Positions 6,254-13,493 of a DNA stretch of 25,747 bases are shown here, piece by piece. The notes below the pieces were generated by a model. The model saw only the letters and a list, made by a program, of their open reading frames with translations. It did not search any database and was not told where the DNA came from. Made by a program: the position numbers and the translations under genes. Numbering within the stretch: the first letter of the stretch is position 1; each line of letters opens with the position of its first letter. Source of the stretch: an uncultured Ruminococcus sp. GTDB lineage: Bacteria > Bacillota > Clostridia > Oscillospirales > Ruminococcaceae. Location of the stretch: assembly GCA_900539835.1 (NCBI GenBank), contig UQDR01000028.1, positions 1-25,747 of the forward strand, given 5' to 3'.

Positions 6254-6945
6254 GTAAAGCATATTTAAGAATTGACGACACCCCGTCTGAAATAACAAAG
6301 GATTTTATTGATTACCTCTGCGAAAAAAATATAAAACCCATTATTTTTGCAGTGGGAGAAAATATAGATAATAATTTTGACAACGCTTTGTATGCGCTGA
6401 AAAAAGGTGCGGTAATAGGAAACCACAGCTATAGCCATGGACATTTCAGTGAGATGTCTTTTGAAGAATGCATAAAAGATATTGAAAAATGTGAGCTAAG
6501 TCTTGAAAAGCTATACTCCGCCGCAGGAATTAAACGTGAATATAAAATCTTTGCCTTTCCTTATGGGGATAAAGGCGGAGAAAATAAAGATAAATTACAG
6601 CAATATCTGAAAAACAATAACTTTTCACGTATTGACGACAGGAAAATAACCTTTGACTGGTATAAAAAATCAAACCTTGATAAAGATATTGATGCTTTCT
6701 GGACCTTTGATTTTGCTGAATATATGCTGCCGTGGGACAATGGATATACTTATGAAAGCATAGTTGAGCGTATACATGATCCCAACCCCGAAACAGGCGG
6801 CGCTTTATTGAATGAAAATAGCTATCATATTGCTATGATACATGACCATGACGCTACTGATAAATTTATGCCTGAATATTATAAAATTATTTTGGATTAT
6901 GTTATTGACTGCGAAGTGGAGTTTATCCCACCGAAGTTTATTTAA
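6250..6945 (+). CDS. NodB-type polysaccharide deacetylase without signal peptide
   Basis: A 231-residue protein with the carbohydrate esterase 4 (NodB) motif set. The metal and catalytic pair RIDD is at residues 7-10, the zinc motif HSYSH at 59-63, FPYG at 103-106 and a C-terminal histidine in MIHDHD (His198/His200). Members remove N- or O-acetyl groups from amino sugars in polysaccharides. Unlike peptidoglycan deacetylases, it starts directly with the first catalytic motif and has no signal peptide or membrane helix, so it should act in the cytosol on a small or activated substrate. It is translationally coupled to the hydroxyacid dehydrogenase, which hints at a shared small-molecule pathway, but the substrate is unknown. 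Confidence 0.8.
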   Translation: MSKAYLRIDDTPSEITKDFIDYLCEKNIKPIIFAVGENIDNNFDNALYALKKGAVIGNHSYSHGHFSEMSFEECIKDIEKCELSLEKLYSAAGIKREYKIFAFPYGDKGGENKDKLQQYLKNNNFSRIDDRKITFDWYKKSNLDKDIDAFWTFDFAEYMLPWDNGYTYESIVERIHDPNPETGGALLNENSYHIAMIHDHDATDKFMPEYYKIILDYVIDCEVEFIPPKFI

Positions 6946-6962
6946 AGGTGAGCAATGTGTCT

Positions 6963-7199
6963 ATGTGGAATCCGTGGAGGGGCTGTCACAAATATAGCGA
7001 GGGCTGTAGGTTTTGCTATATACATAAAGGAGATAAAAGAAAAGGCTTATGCACAAATGAAATAGTTAAAACAGCCTTTGAATTCCGCCAGTTGGGAACA
7101 CATTTCGTAAAAGACGGCAGAATGTACACTCTCAATACCTGTGATTTGTGCAGTCAGGCTAAAAAAGCAGGAATTAATTATTATCCCCCTAAGGAGTAA
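6963..7199 (+). pseudogene. DUF5131 (phage Gp37/Gp68-like) gene with large internal deletion
   Basis: The first 30 residues, MWNPWRGCHKYSEGCRFCYI and so on, match the N-terminus of DUF5131 proteins with their Cys-rich SEGCxxCY motif. The last part, GTHFVKDGRMYTLNTCDLCS then QAKKAGINYYPP, resembles their C-terminus. The middle of the protein, normally well over 100 residues, is missing. The two ends meet in frame near residues 30-40, giving a 78-residue remnant. AAGGTG precedes the ATG at 6963; an upstream in-frame GTG at 6948 overlaps that site and is less likely. The remnant retains a ribosome binding site and frame, so a short Cys-rich protein may still be made, but the parent function is surely lost. 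Confidence 0.65.
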
Positions 7200-7205
7200 A
7201 TAAAA

Positions 7206-7706
7206 ATGGAACTTTGGGATTTGTTTGACCGAAACAGAAAACCCCTGGGCAAGACCCATATAAGAGGGGAACAATTACAAGACGGCGAATATCACGTTGT
7301 TGTAAACGCTGTTGCGGTCAATCAGGACAATAAAATACTGATAACCAAGCGTCATCCGGATAAAACCTACGGCGGACAGTGGGAAACCACAGGCGGTTCT
7401 GCCGTTTCAGGAGAGACCTCAATAAATGCTGCTGTCAGAGAGCTTTTTGAAGAAACAGGACTGAAAGCTGAACCAAGCGAGCTTGCTTACTGCGGTACTT
7501 TGGTAAGAGAAAAATCAAACTGCATACACGATTTTTATTTATATAAAGGCAGCTTCTCTGAAAACGATATAGTTTTGCAGGAGGGTGAAACGGTTGATTT
7601 TATACTTGCCACACCGGAAAAACTGAATGAAATGAATCAAAGCGGAGATTTTCTCAGCTTCGTCTATGATAGATTAAAAGTTATTTATTCAGGATATATA
7701 ACTTAG
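7206..7706 (+). CDS. NUDIX hydrolase
   Basis: A 166-residue protein with a complete Nudix box, GSAVSGETSINAAVREL then FEETGL (about residues 64-86), fitting GX5EX7REUXEEXGU. The N-terminus MELWDLFDRNRKPLGKTHIR resembles the isopentenyl-diphosphate isomerase-like branch of NUDIX proteins, many of which are uncharacterised diphosphate hydrolases. It would act on a nucleoside diphosphate derivative or another X-linked diphosphate with Mg2+ in the cytosol. The ribosome binding site AAGGAG overlaps the end of the DUF5131 remnant, six bases ahead of the ATG, so it probably belongs to the same transcription unit as the upstream genes. Confidence 0.9.
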   Translation: MELWDLFDRNRKPLGKTHIRGEQLQDGEYHVVVNAVAVNQDNKILITKRHPDKTYGGQWETTGGSAVSGETSINAAVRELFEETGLKAEPSELAYCGTLVREKSNCIHDFYLYKGSFSENDIVLQEGETVDFILATPEKLNEMNQSGDFLSFVYDRLKVIYSGYIT

Positions 7707-7833
7707 GCAAGGATGTCCCCCGCCTCTTTAGGCGGCGGGTTCCACCTTGTCATCAGTAGGAGATACAATCTCCTACTGATGGACCGCATTGCTTTGCAAT
7801 GCGCTTGCCACGTTAAATGACGGGGTAAGCCCC
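7706..7833. repeat. Multi-hairpin element between NUDIX gene and proB
   Basis: Four stems lie in 128 bases. They are CCGCC/GGCGG within 7719-7736; a perfect 14-bp stem CATCAGTAGGAGAT (7751-7764) with its complement at 7768-7781; a perfect 8-bp stem CGCATTGC (7785-7792) with 7796-7803; and GGGG (7822-7825) with CCCC (7830-7833). An outer GGCAAG (7706-7711) can pair with CTTGCC (7804-7809), giving a cloverleaf-like fold around the first three stems. There is no poly-T tail. The CCCCGCCTCTTTAGGCGG motif resembles the right-end hairpin next to IS200/IS605 tnpB genes, so a small non-autonomous derivative is my first guess. A structured proB leader is the alternative. Confidence 0.55.
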
Positions 7834-7872
7834 TTATTGAAACATTAATACATAATGAATAGAGGAAAAGAA

Positions 7873-8667
7873 ATGTCAGAATTGAAATCAAAAAAGAGAG
7901 TAGTTGTAAAATTGGGGTCATCTACTCTTACCCATAAAACAGGCAGGCTGAATATCAGACGAGTTGAACAGCTTGTAAAAAACCTTGCAGATTTGCAGAA
8001 TGCAGGACATGAGCTTATTATCGTGTCAAGCGGTTCTATCGCCCTTGGAATGGCAAAGCTTGGATTCATGGAAAGACCCAAGGATACCCCCTCCAAACAA
8101 GCCTGCGCCGCTGTGGGACAATGCGAGCTTATGTATCTTTATGATAATTTGTTTTCAAACTACAGTCTTAATGTGGCTCAAATGCTTCTGACAAAATACG
8201 TTCTTCTTGAGGACAGAAAAGAAAACGTTCAAAATGCAATTGAAAAAATTATTGAATATGGAGTTATTCCCATTGTTAATGAAAACGATACGGTGGCTAT
8301 TGACGAGTTGGAGCTTGAGGTGGGAGAAAACGATTCGCTCGCCGCAACGGTTGCCACTCTTGCAAAGGCAGATCTGCTTATTATAATGTCCGATATTGAC
8401 GGACTTTATGATAAAGACCCGAGAAAAAATACCGATGCTAAGCTAATTCCCGTTGTTGAGGAAATTGATGATAACATCAGAGCCTTAGCAGGAGGAGCCG
8501 GCACAAAGCTTGGCACAGGCGGTATGATCACAAAAATAAATGCAGCTGAAATCGCCGTAAACAACGGTATTGATATGATAATTGTAAACGGCAAAAATCC
8601 CGATAATCTCTATTATCTCTTTGAAAACGGAAATCTGGGCACTTTTTTCAAAGCAAAAAACAATTAA
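7873..8667 (+). CDS. proB: Glutamate 5-kinase
   Basis: A 264-residue enzyme that phosphorylates L-glutamate at the gamma-carboxylate with ATP, the first step of proline synthesis. The amino-acid kinase fold motifs are all present: VVVKLGSSTL near the N-terminus, SSGSIALGM, IVNENDTVA, ENDSLAATVA, SDIDGLYDKDPR and GTGGMITKINAAEIA. The protein ends after the kinase domain, so it is the short form without the C-terminal PUA domain found in E. coli ProB. The start at 7873 is chosen because AGAGGA lies seven bases upstream; the ATG at 7855 has no ribosome binding site. It is followed by a small membrane gene and proA. Regulation is probably by proline feedback on the enzyme; no clear promoter was seen. 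Confidence 0.95.
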   Translation: MSELKSKKRVVVKLGSSTLTHKTGRLNIRRVEQLVKNLADLQNAGHELIIVSSGSIALGMAKLGFMERPKDTPSKQACAAVGQCELMYLYDNLFSNYSLNVAQMLLTKYVLLEDRKENVQNAIEKIIEYGVIPIVNENDTVAIDELELEVGENDSLAATVATLAKADLLIIMSDIDGLYDKDPRKNTDAKLIPVVEEIDDNIRALAGGAGTKLGTGGMITKINAAEIAVNNGIDMIIVNGKNPDNLYYLFENGNLGTFFKAKNN

Positions 8668-8683
8668 TCCTATAGGAGCTCAT

Positions 8684-8908
8684 ATGAAAAAAGTAATAAC
8701 AGGAACTAAAATCACAAGAATAGTATCACTGATTGGAGTCGCCGCTTCTGTTTTAGGACTTATCCTTGCATATTTTGATGACGGTGATTATTGGCTTTTC
8801 ATAATACTTCTTCTAAGTAATTTATTTTTCCTTATAAACGAATTTAATAAAAAATCCGAATCTGGAAATAAAGATAACGATGATATAACTGAAAAAGGGG
8901 CTGAATAA
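8684..8908 (+). CDS. Small two-span membrane protein inside the proline operon
   Basis: A 74-residue protein with two hydrophobic segments (about residues 12-30, VSLIGVAASVLGLILAYF, and 35-53, YWLFIILLLSNLFFLINEF) and a charged tail rich in Lys, Asp and Glu. The ATG at 8684 has GGAG about six bases upstream and follows proB by 16 bases. Its stop is one base before the proA start codon. I do not recognise a family. Its position within proB-proA suggests coexpression, but nothing in the sequence shows a part in proline synthesis. Confidence 0.75.
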   Translation: MKKVITGTKITRIVSLIGVAASVLGLILAYFDDGDYWLFIILLLSNLFFLINEFNKKSESGNKDNDDITEKGAE

Positions 8909-8909
8909 T

Positions 8910-10160
8910 TTGAACTATATTGAAAGACTTGCTACTAATGCAAGAGCATGCAAAGATGACTTGGCTAATGCTTCGTCAGCACAGAAAAACGATGCTCTCC
9001 TTGAAATAGCACACATCCTCAGAAGATGTATGCCGAAAATCATAGAGCAGAACAAAATTGACCTTGAAAATGCAGTTCGCAGAAATATGTCAAAGGCTAT
9101 GCAGGACAGATTAGCTCTTGATGAAAAGCGAATTGAGGGAATTGCAAACGCCTGTGAAAAGCTGACTGCCCTTGACGACCCTGTCGGGCAAATTGAAAGC
9201 GGTTCTGTTCGTCCAAACGGCATGAGAATTACAAAGGTTCGTGTGCCAATGGGCGTAATCGGAATTATTTATGAGGCTCGTCCTAACGTTACGGTTGACG
9301 CTGCGGCATTGTGTCTGAAAAGCGGAAACGCTGTAATTCTCAGAGGCGGAAAGGAAGCCTTTAATTCAAATAAAATACTTGTTGATTTAATGCGTCAGGC
9401 AGTTGAAACCGCAGGATTTTCACCTGACATTATTCAGCTTGTTGAAGACACAGACAGGCAGATCGCTGTTGAAATGATGCAGGCAAACGGATATATTGAC
9501 GTGCTTATTCCAAGAGGCGGCGCTCAGCTTATCAAAGCTGTTGTTCAATCTGCTACTGTTCCGGTTATTGAAACAGGTACAGGAAACTGTCATGTTTATG
9601 TGGATTCCACCGCTGACTTAAAAATGGCTGTGGACATTGTTGACAACGGAAAAACACAGCGTCCGTCTGTGTGCAACGCTGTGGAAAGCTGTCTTGTACA
9701 CAGAGATGTTGCAGAGGACTTTCTTCCTATGCTTAAAAAGCGTCTTGATGAACACAATGTTGAAATAAGAGGCTGCAATCTCACAAAAATGATTTTGGGC
9801 GACTGTGTAACTCCTGCTGACGAATATGATTATGCAACAGAATTTCTTGATTACATAATTTCGATTAAGGTTGTGGACGGACTTGGTGAGGCTATTGAGC
9901 ATATTCAGCAATATTCCACAGGTCACTCTGAATGCATAGTTACTGAAAGCTTATTTGCTGCTGAAGAGTTCCAGAAGAGAGTTGACTCTGCTGCTGTATA
10001 TGTAAACTGCTCTACCCGATTCACTGACGGTGAAGAATTCGGACTTGGGGCTGAAATCGGTATATCTACTCAAAAGCTCCATGCAAGAGGTCCTATGGGA
10101 TTAAAAGAGCTTACAACTATGAAATACCTTATAAACGGCACTGGACAGATAAGACCTTAA
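8910..10160 (+). CDS. proA: Gamma-glutamyl phosphate reductase
   Basis: A 416-residue enzyme, full length for the family. It reduces gamma-glutamyl phosphate to glutamate-5-semialdehyde with NADPH, the second step of proline synthesis. It has the aldehyde-dehydrogenase fold with the catalytic cysteine at residue 255 in RPSVCNAVESC. Family-typical blocks include GVIGIIYEARPNVTVDAAAL, LRGGKEA, LIPRGGAQLI, HSECIVTE and FGLGAEIGISTQKLHARGPM. The start is TTG at 8910, with AAGGGG about nine bases upstream, one base after the small membrane gene stop. Proteins of this operon would be translated together. No strong terminator is visible after it; only a weak ATAG/CTAT stem lies near 10200. Confidence 0.96.
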   Translation: MNYIERLATNARACKDDLANASSAQKNDALLEIAHILRRCMPKIIEQNKIDLENAVRRNMSKAMQDRLALDEKRIEGIANACEKLTALDDPVGQIESGSVRPNGMRITKVRVPMGVIGIIYEARPNVTVDAAALCLKSGNAVILRGGKEAFNSNKILVDLMRQAVETAGFSPDIIQLVEDTDRQIAVEMMQANGYIDVLIPRGGAQLIKAVVQSATVPVIETGTGNCHVYVDSTADLKMAVDIVDNGKTQRPSVCNAVESCLVHRDVAEDFLPMLKKRLDEHNVEIRGCNLTKMILGDCVTPADEYDYATEFLDYIISIKVVDGLGEAIEHIQQYSTGHSECIVTESLFAAEEFQKRVDSAAVYVNCSTRFTDGEEFGLGAEIGISTQKLHARGPMGLKELTTMKYLINGTGQIRP

Positions 10161-10293
10161 TTCCAAACGAGTTGTGTCAGGTTATAGGTTCGTGAAAAAC
10201 ATAGTTTTGTCTATATTTTATACAAATATACTGTATATCAAATTAGAAGATGTATAATTTACAGAATGTACATTATTTTAAGTCTGAAAATAG

Positions 10294-10322
10294 TTGAAAT
10301 ATACGCAAAAAGGTTATATAAT
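10294..10322 (+). promoter_or_regulatory. Sigma-A promoter of the amino-acid ABC operon
   Basis: TTGAAA (10294-10299), 17 bases, TATAAT (10317-10322). It lies 48 bases upstream of the binding-protein ATG and would start transcription near 10329. The 130 bases before it hold no other gene. Confidence 0.8.
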
Positions 10323-10370
10323 AAGTAATTATTAATGGCATGTTAATATTTTTGAAAGGATTTGATTATT

Positions 10371-11246
10371 ATGAAGAAATTTTTAGCTGCTGCTTTGGCC
10401 GGCGTAATGGGAGTAACAATGCTTGCTTCATGCGGTAATGACTCAGGTGATTCAGACAAAAAAGAAGGAAATGAAAAGCCTGCAACTAAGGTTATTGACA
10501 TTGACCTGACAGATGAAGAATATGCTTTCGGCGTTGACAAAGATCAGCCTGAGCTTTTGGAACAGGTTAATTCTTTCATTGCTGAAATCATGAGCAACGG
10601 AAAGTTTGATGAGATCTGTAACAAATACTTTGCTGACGGAACTCCTACTCCTATCAAGTCAGCAGAATTAGACGAAAGCAAGGATCAGCTTGTTGTTGCT
10701 ACAAACGCTGCTTTTGAGCCGTTTGAATACAAAGACGGTGAAAGCTATCTTGGCGTTGACATGGAAATTGCAGCACTTTTAGCTGAAAAGCTTAACAAAG
10801 AATTAGTTATTCAGAACATGGACTTCGACGCTGTTTGTCTTTCAGTTGGTCAGCACAAATGTGACCTCGCAATGGCAGGACTTACAGTAAGAGAAGACAG
10901 AAAAGAACATGTAAACTTCTCTGATTCTTACTACAAGGCTTCACAGAGACTTGTTGTTAAAGGCGATGACACCACATTTGACAAATGCAAAACTGCTGAT
11001 GATGTTGTAAAGATCCTGAATGAAAAAGATGAAAGCACAAAAATCGGTGTTCAGAACGGAACAACAGGTCAGAAATATGTCCAGGGTGATAAAGAGTGGG
11101 AATTTGACGGCTTTAAGGTAACCTGCACAGGTTATAAGAACGGCTCTCTCGCAGTTCAGGATATGATAAACGGAAATATTGATTACGTTATTATCGACTC
11201 TGCTCCTGCTGCATGTATTTCCACAGCTATTAATAAAATTGCATAA
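10371..11246 (+). CDS. Amino-acid ABC transporter binding lipoprotein, circularly permuted
   Basis: A 291-residue surface lipoprotein (signal MKKFLAAALAGVMGVTMLAS, lipid-modified Cys21) of the polar amino-acid binding family (SBP_bac_3). The ligand-site blocks are NAAFEPFEYKDG (112-123), AGLTVREDRKEHVNFSDSYY and IGVQNGTTGQKYV. The order is unusual. Residues 41-90 (KVIDIDLTDEEYAFGVDKDQ, then ELLEQVNSFIAEIMSNGKFD and KYFADG) match the segment that normally forms the C-terminal end of this fold. The protein then stops at IDYVIIDSAPAACISTAINK, just where that segment would usually follow. So the last roughly 50 residues have moved to the front. The start is the ATG at 10371 with GAAAGGA ten bases upstream; an in-frame TTG at 10362 is unlikely. 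Confidence 0.92.
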   Translation: MKKFLAAALAGVMGVTMLASCGNDSGDSDKKEGNEKPATKVIDIDLTDEEYAFGVDKDQPELLEQVNSFIAEIMSNGKFDEICNKYFADGTPTPIKSAELDESKDQLVVATNAAFEPFEYKDGESYLGVDMEIAALLAEKLNKELVIQNMDFDAVCLSVGQHKCDLAMAGLTVREDRKEHVNFSDSYYKASQRLVVKGDDTTFDKCKTADDVVKILNEKDESTKIGVQNGTTGQKYVQGDKEWEFDGFKVTCTGYKNGSLAVQDMINGNIDYVIIDSAPAACISTAINKIA

Positions 11247-11275
11247 GAATTAAATTAATAAGAATCACTTCAATA

Positions 11276-11306
11276 CCCCATCAAAAGCGGTGGGGCATTG
11301 TATTTT
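11276..11306 (+). terminator. Intercistronic attenuator after the binding-protein gene
   Basis: CCCCATC (11276-11282) pairs with GGTGGGG (11289-11295) around AAAAGC, followed by the T-rich CATTGTATTTT. It lies between the binding protein and permease genes. Partial termination here would give the usual excess of binding protein over membrane components. Confidence 0.6.
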
Positions 11307-11320
11307 AAAGGAAAGATTTT

Positions 11321-12031
11321 ATGGGTAATTTCGATAGAAAACTTGATACTTTTTATAGAGCCTTTTTCGACGGGAACGGTTACAAAACCGTTATTGAAGG
11401 CTTACAGAATACTATAACAATAGCCGTTTTAGGTTTGGTAATCGGTATTCTGATCGGTACTCTTATTGCAACGGTTCGTGTTTTACCGAAATATAAGACA
11501 CTGCCGAAGGTGCTCAATGGAATTTGCAGCGTTTATGTAGGCTTTTTTCGAGGCACTCCTATGGTTGTTCAGCTTCTTGTATTTTATTATGTACTTATGC
11601 CGATAATCGGTTTGAAAATGCCGTCGGTTACAGTTGCAACCTGGGTATTCGGTTTAAACAGCGGAGCATACATATCTGAAATCATGCGAGGGGGCATTAT
11701 GTCTGTTGACATCGGTCAGATGGAAGGCGGACGTTCAGTAGGACTAAGCTATTCTACTACAATGCTGAAAATTATTATTCCTCAGGCAGTAAAAAATATA
11801 TTGCCCACAATGGGAAATGAATTTATTGCACTTATTAAAGAAACCTCAGTCGTAAGCTTTATCGGTGCAACCGATTTATATGTTGCATTCAATAACATCG
11901 GAAGCAGCAGCTATGAATTTATGGTGCCTTATCTTATAATGGCAATCATCTATATTATTCTGGTACTGATTATTACCCTTTTGATAAAATTAATGGAAAG
12001 GAGATTGAGAAAAAGTGATAGAAGTCGTTAA
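11321..12031 (+). CDS. Amino-acid ABC transporter permease (HisM/GlnP type)
   Basis: A 236-residue inner-membrane subunit. Several hydrophobic segments (for example TITIAVLGLVIGILIGTLIA near residues 30-49 and YLIMAIIYIILVLIITLLI near the end) surround the EAA loop that contacts the ATPase: EIMRGGIMSVDIGQMEGGRS, then VGLSYS and IIIPQA. It forms the translocation channel for the amino acid delivered by the lipoprotein encoded upstream. AAAGGAAAG lies before the ATG. The gene overlaps the ATPase gene by 17 bases, so the two are coupled. Confidence 0.94.
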   Translation: MGNFDRKLDTFYRAFFDGNGYKTVIEGLQNTITIAVLGLVIGILIGTLIATVRVLPKYKTLPKVLNGICSVYVGFFRGTPMVVQLLVFYYVLMPIIGLKMPSVTVATWVFGLNSGAYISEIMRGGIMSVDIGQMEGGRSVGLSYSTTMLKIIIPQAVKNILPTMGNEFIALIKETSVVSFIGATDLYVAFNNIGSSSYEFMVPYLIMAIIYIILVLIITLLIKLMERRLRKSDRSR

Positions 12032-12809
12032 TCTTAATAAAAGCTTTGGCTCTCTCCAGGTGCTGAAAAACATTAATACAACCATTGAAAAAGGTGAAAA
12101 GGTAGTAGTTATCGGACCGTCAGGATCAGGAAAATCCACGTTCTTACGCTGTCTTAACTGCATGGAAGACCCAACCTCAGGCAGCATTATTTTCAACGGT
12201 GTAGATATTGCAGATTTGCACGTTGACATCAATATTCATCGTCAAAAAATGGGCATGGTTTTTCAGCATTTTAATTTGTTCAACAACAAAACCGTTATTC
12301 AGAATATAATGCTGGCACCTGTTCATATTGAAAAGAAAAAAAGACGCAAGCTAAAAAGGGCAAAGCTGTTGGGCAAAAAGCCTGTCGGAGAAATCAAATC
12401 TGTTAAACAAATTAAACAGGAAGCCCAAGAACAGGCTATTGAGCTTTTGAAAAGAATAGGCCTTGAAGATAAAGCTGACGTATATCCGTCGTCACTTTCA
12501 GGCGGTCAGAAACAGCGTGTAGCTATTGTACGTTCACTTGCCATGAATCCTGATGTTATTCTTTTTGATGAGCCGACTTCTGCTCTTGACCCTGAGATGG
12601 TAGGCGAAGTTCTCAATCTTATGAAAGATCTTGCTGATGACGGAATGACTATGGTTGTGGTTACGCATGAAATGGGATTTGCAAGAGAGGTAGCTTCAAG
12701 AGTCATCTTTATGGATAACGGTACTATTGCAGAAGAAGCTCCCCCTGAAGAATTTTTCAGCAATCCTAAAAGCCCTCGTCTAAAAGAATTCTTGTCCAAG
12801 GTGCTGTAA
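12015..12809 (+). CDS. Amino-acid ABC transporter ATPase with basic insertion
   Basis: A 264-residue ATPase of the GlnQ/HisP type that powers the importer. All motifs are intact: Walker A GPSGSGKST (34-42), Q-loop MVFQHFN (81-87), signature LSGGQ (161-165), Walker B VILFDE (181-186) and the switch His218. It is about 20-25 residues longer than typical GlnQ. The extra stretch, EKKKRRKLKRAKLLGKK plus a short linker (about 106-132), is strongly basic and sits between the Q-loop and the signature helix, where GlnQ proteins normally have a short loop. The start is GTG at 12015, inside the permease gene. The stop overlaps the next ATG (TAATG). Confidence 0.95.
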   Translation: MIEVVNLNKSFGSLQVLKNINTTIEKGEKVVVIGPSGSGKSTFLRCLNCMEDPTSGSIIFNGVDIADLHVDINIHRQKMGMVFQHFNLFNNKTVIQNIMLAPVHIEKKKRRKLKRAKLLGKKPVGEIKSVKQIKQEAQEQAIELLKRIGLEDKADVYPSSLSGGQKQRVAIVRSLAMNPDVILFDEPTSALDPEMVGEVLNLMKDLADDGMTMVVVTHEMGFAREVASRVIFMDNGTIAEEAPPEEFFSNPKSPRLKEFLSKVL

Positions 12810-13231
12810 TGAGCTATACAACAAGATACGCCAAAGGTCTTGAAAGCATTCCGGAGGCGGCAGATATCCGCCGCAGGGTTTTCATTGAAGAACAAGGCTT
12901 TGTCAACGAATTTGATGACATAGACTCCAAAGCTATACATGCAATTATTTCTGACGATAAAAAGGCTGTGGCTACAGGACGTCTTTTTGAAGATGAAAAC
13001 GGCTGGCACATCGGGCGAGTGGCTGTTCTTTCTGAATACAGGGGGAAAAAGTTAGGTGCAATGATTATTTCGTCACTTGAAAGCTATGCAACAGAACATG
13101 GCATAAAGGAGATTAATCTTTCGGCACAGGTGCAAGCCTTGGGGTTTTATACAAAGCTTGGCTATGAAAATCTCGGCGATTTACACATGGACGAACACTG
13201 TCCGCATGTGACTATGAGAAAAAAATTATAA
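12809..13231 (+). CDS. GNAT family N-acetyltransferase (ElaA/YjcF-like)
   Basis: A 140-residue GNAT protein. The N-terminal IRRRVFIEEQGFVNEFDDID is typical of the ElaA/YjcF group. The acetyl-CoA pyrophosphate loop is VAVLSEYRGKKLGAMII (about residues 72-88), followed by a C-terminal ALGFYTKLGYENLG. It would transfer an acetyl group to an unknown amine. Its ATG overlaps the ABC ATPase stop (TAATG), so it is the last gene of the importer operon, ahead of a strong terminator. Whether its substrate is linked to the imported amino acid cannot be told. Confidence 0.9.
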   Translation: MSYTTRYAKGLESIPEAADIRRRVFIEEQGFVNEFDDIDSKAIHAIISDDKKAVATGRLFEDENGWHIGRVAVLSEYRGKKLGAMIISSLESYATEHGIKEINLSAQVQALGFYTKLGYENLGDLHMDEHCPHVTMRKKL

Positions 13232-13250
13232 GACAGATTACTGATTATTC

Positions 13251-13282
13251 GGGCGACCTGTGGTCGCCCTTAATTTGTTTTT
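13251..13282 (+). terminator. Rho-independent terminator of the ABC importer operon
   Basis: The perfect stem GGGCGACC (13251-13258) / GGTCGCCC (13262-13269) with loop TGT is followed by TTAATTTGTTTTT. It lies 20 bases after the acetyltransferase stop. Confidence 0.9.
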
Positions 13283-13287
13283 GAGAG

Positions 13288-13450
13288 CACACGGGTCGAC
13301 GTAAAGCCGACCCCTACGTTGGTTTTTGCAAGCTTATCATAAGTATGCGTTAAGATCGGGACGTCGAGGACAAACTTAACAGGGTAACGGGACGTCGAGG
13401 ACAAACTCAGCTGCGCTGAGTGGCGGGCTGTCGAGGACGCCAGCCCCTAC
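13288..13450. repeat. Cluster of GTCGAGGAC / GGGG-palindrome intergenic repeats
   Basis: CGGGACGTCGAGGACAAACT occurs at 13357-13376 and again at 13388-13407, a 31-bp period. A third GTCGAGGACGCC lies within the hairpin GGGCTG (13425-13430) / CAGCCC (13441-13446). Two further stems are GGGTCG (13293-13298) / CGACCC (13308-13313) and CTCAGC (13406-13411) / GCTGAG (13415-13420). Two of the stems end in CCCCTAC, so on the other strand they start GTAGGGG, as in interspersed palindromic repeats of related Clostridia (recalled, not checked). There is no open frame of coding character. Confidence 0.65.
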
Positions 13451-13493
13451 ACAAGTTTTACAAACCTACCACAGCGAGGTCAAAGTATTGTAT

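Noticed and set aside
7855..7872. An upstream start for proB at 7855.
   Set aside because: No ribosome binding site precedes it, and the AGAGGA serving the start at 7873 lies inside this stretch.
8621..8683. A longer version of the small membrane protein starting inside proB.
   Set aside because: The extra residues overlap the proB C-terminus in another frame, and the ATG at 8684 has a proper GGAG.
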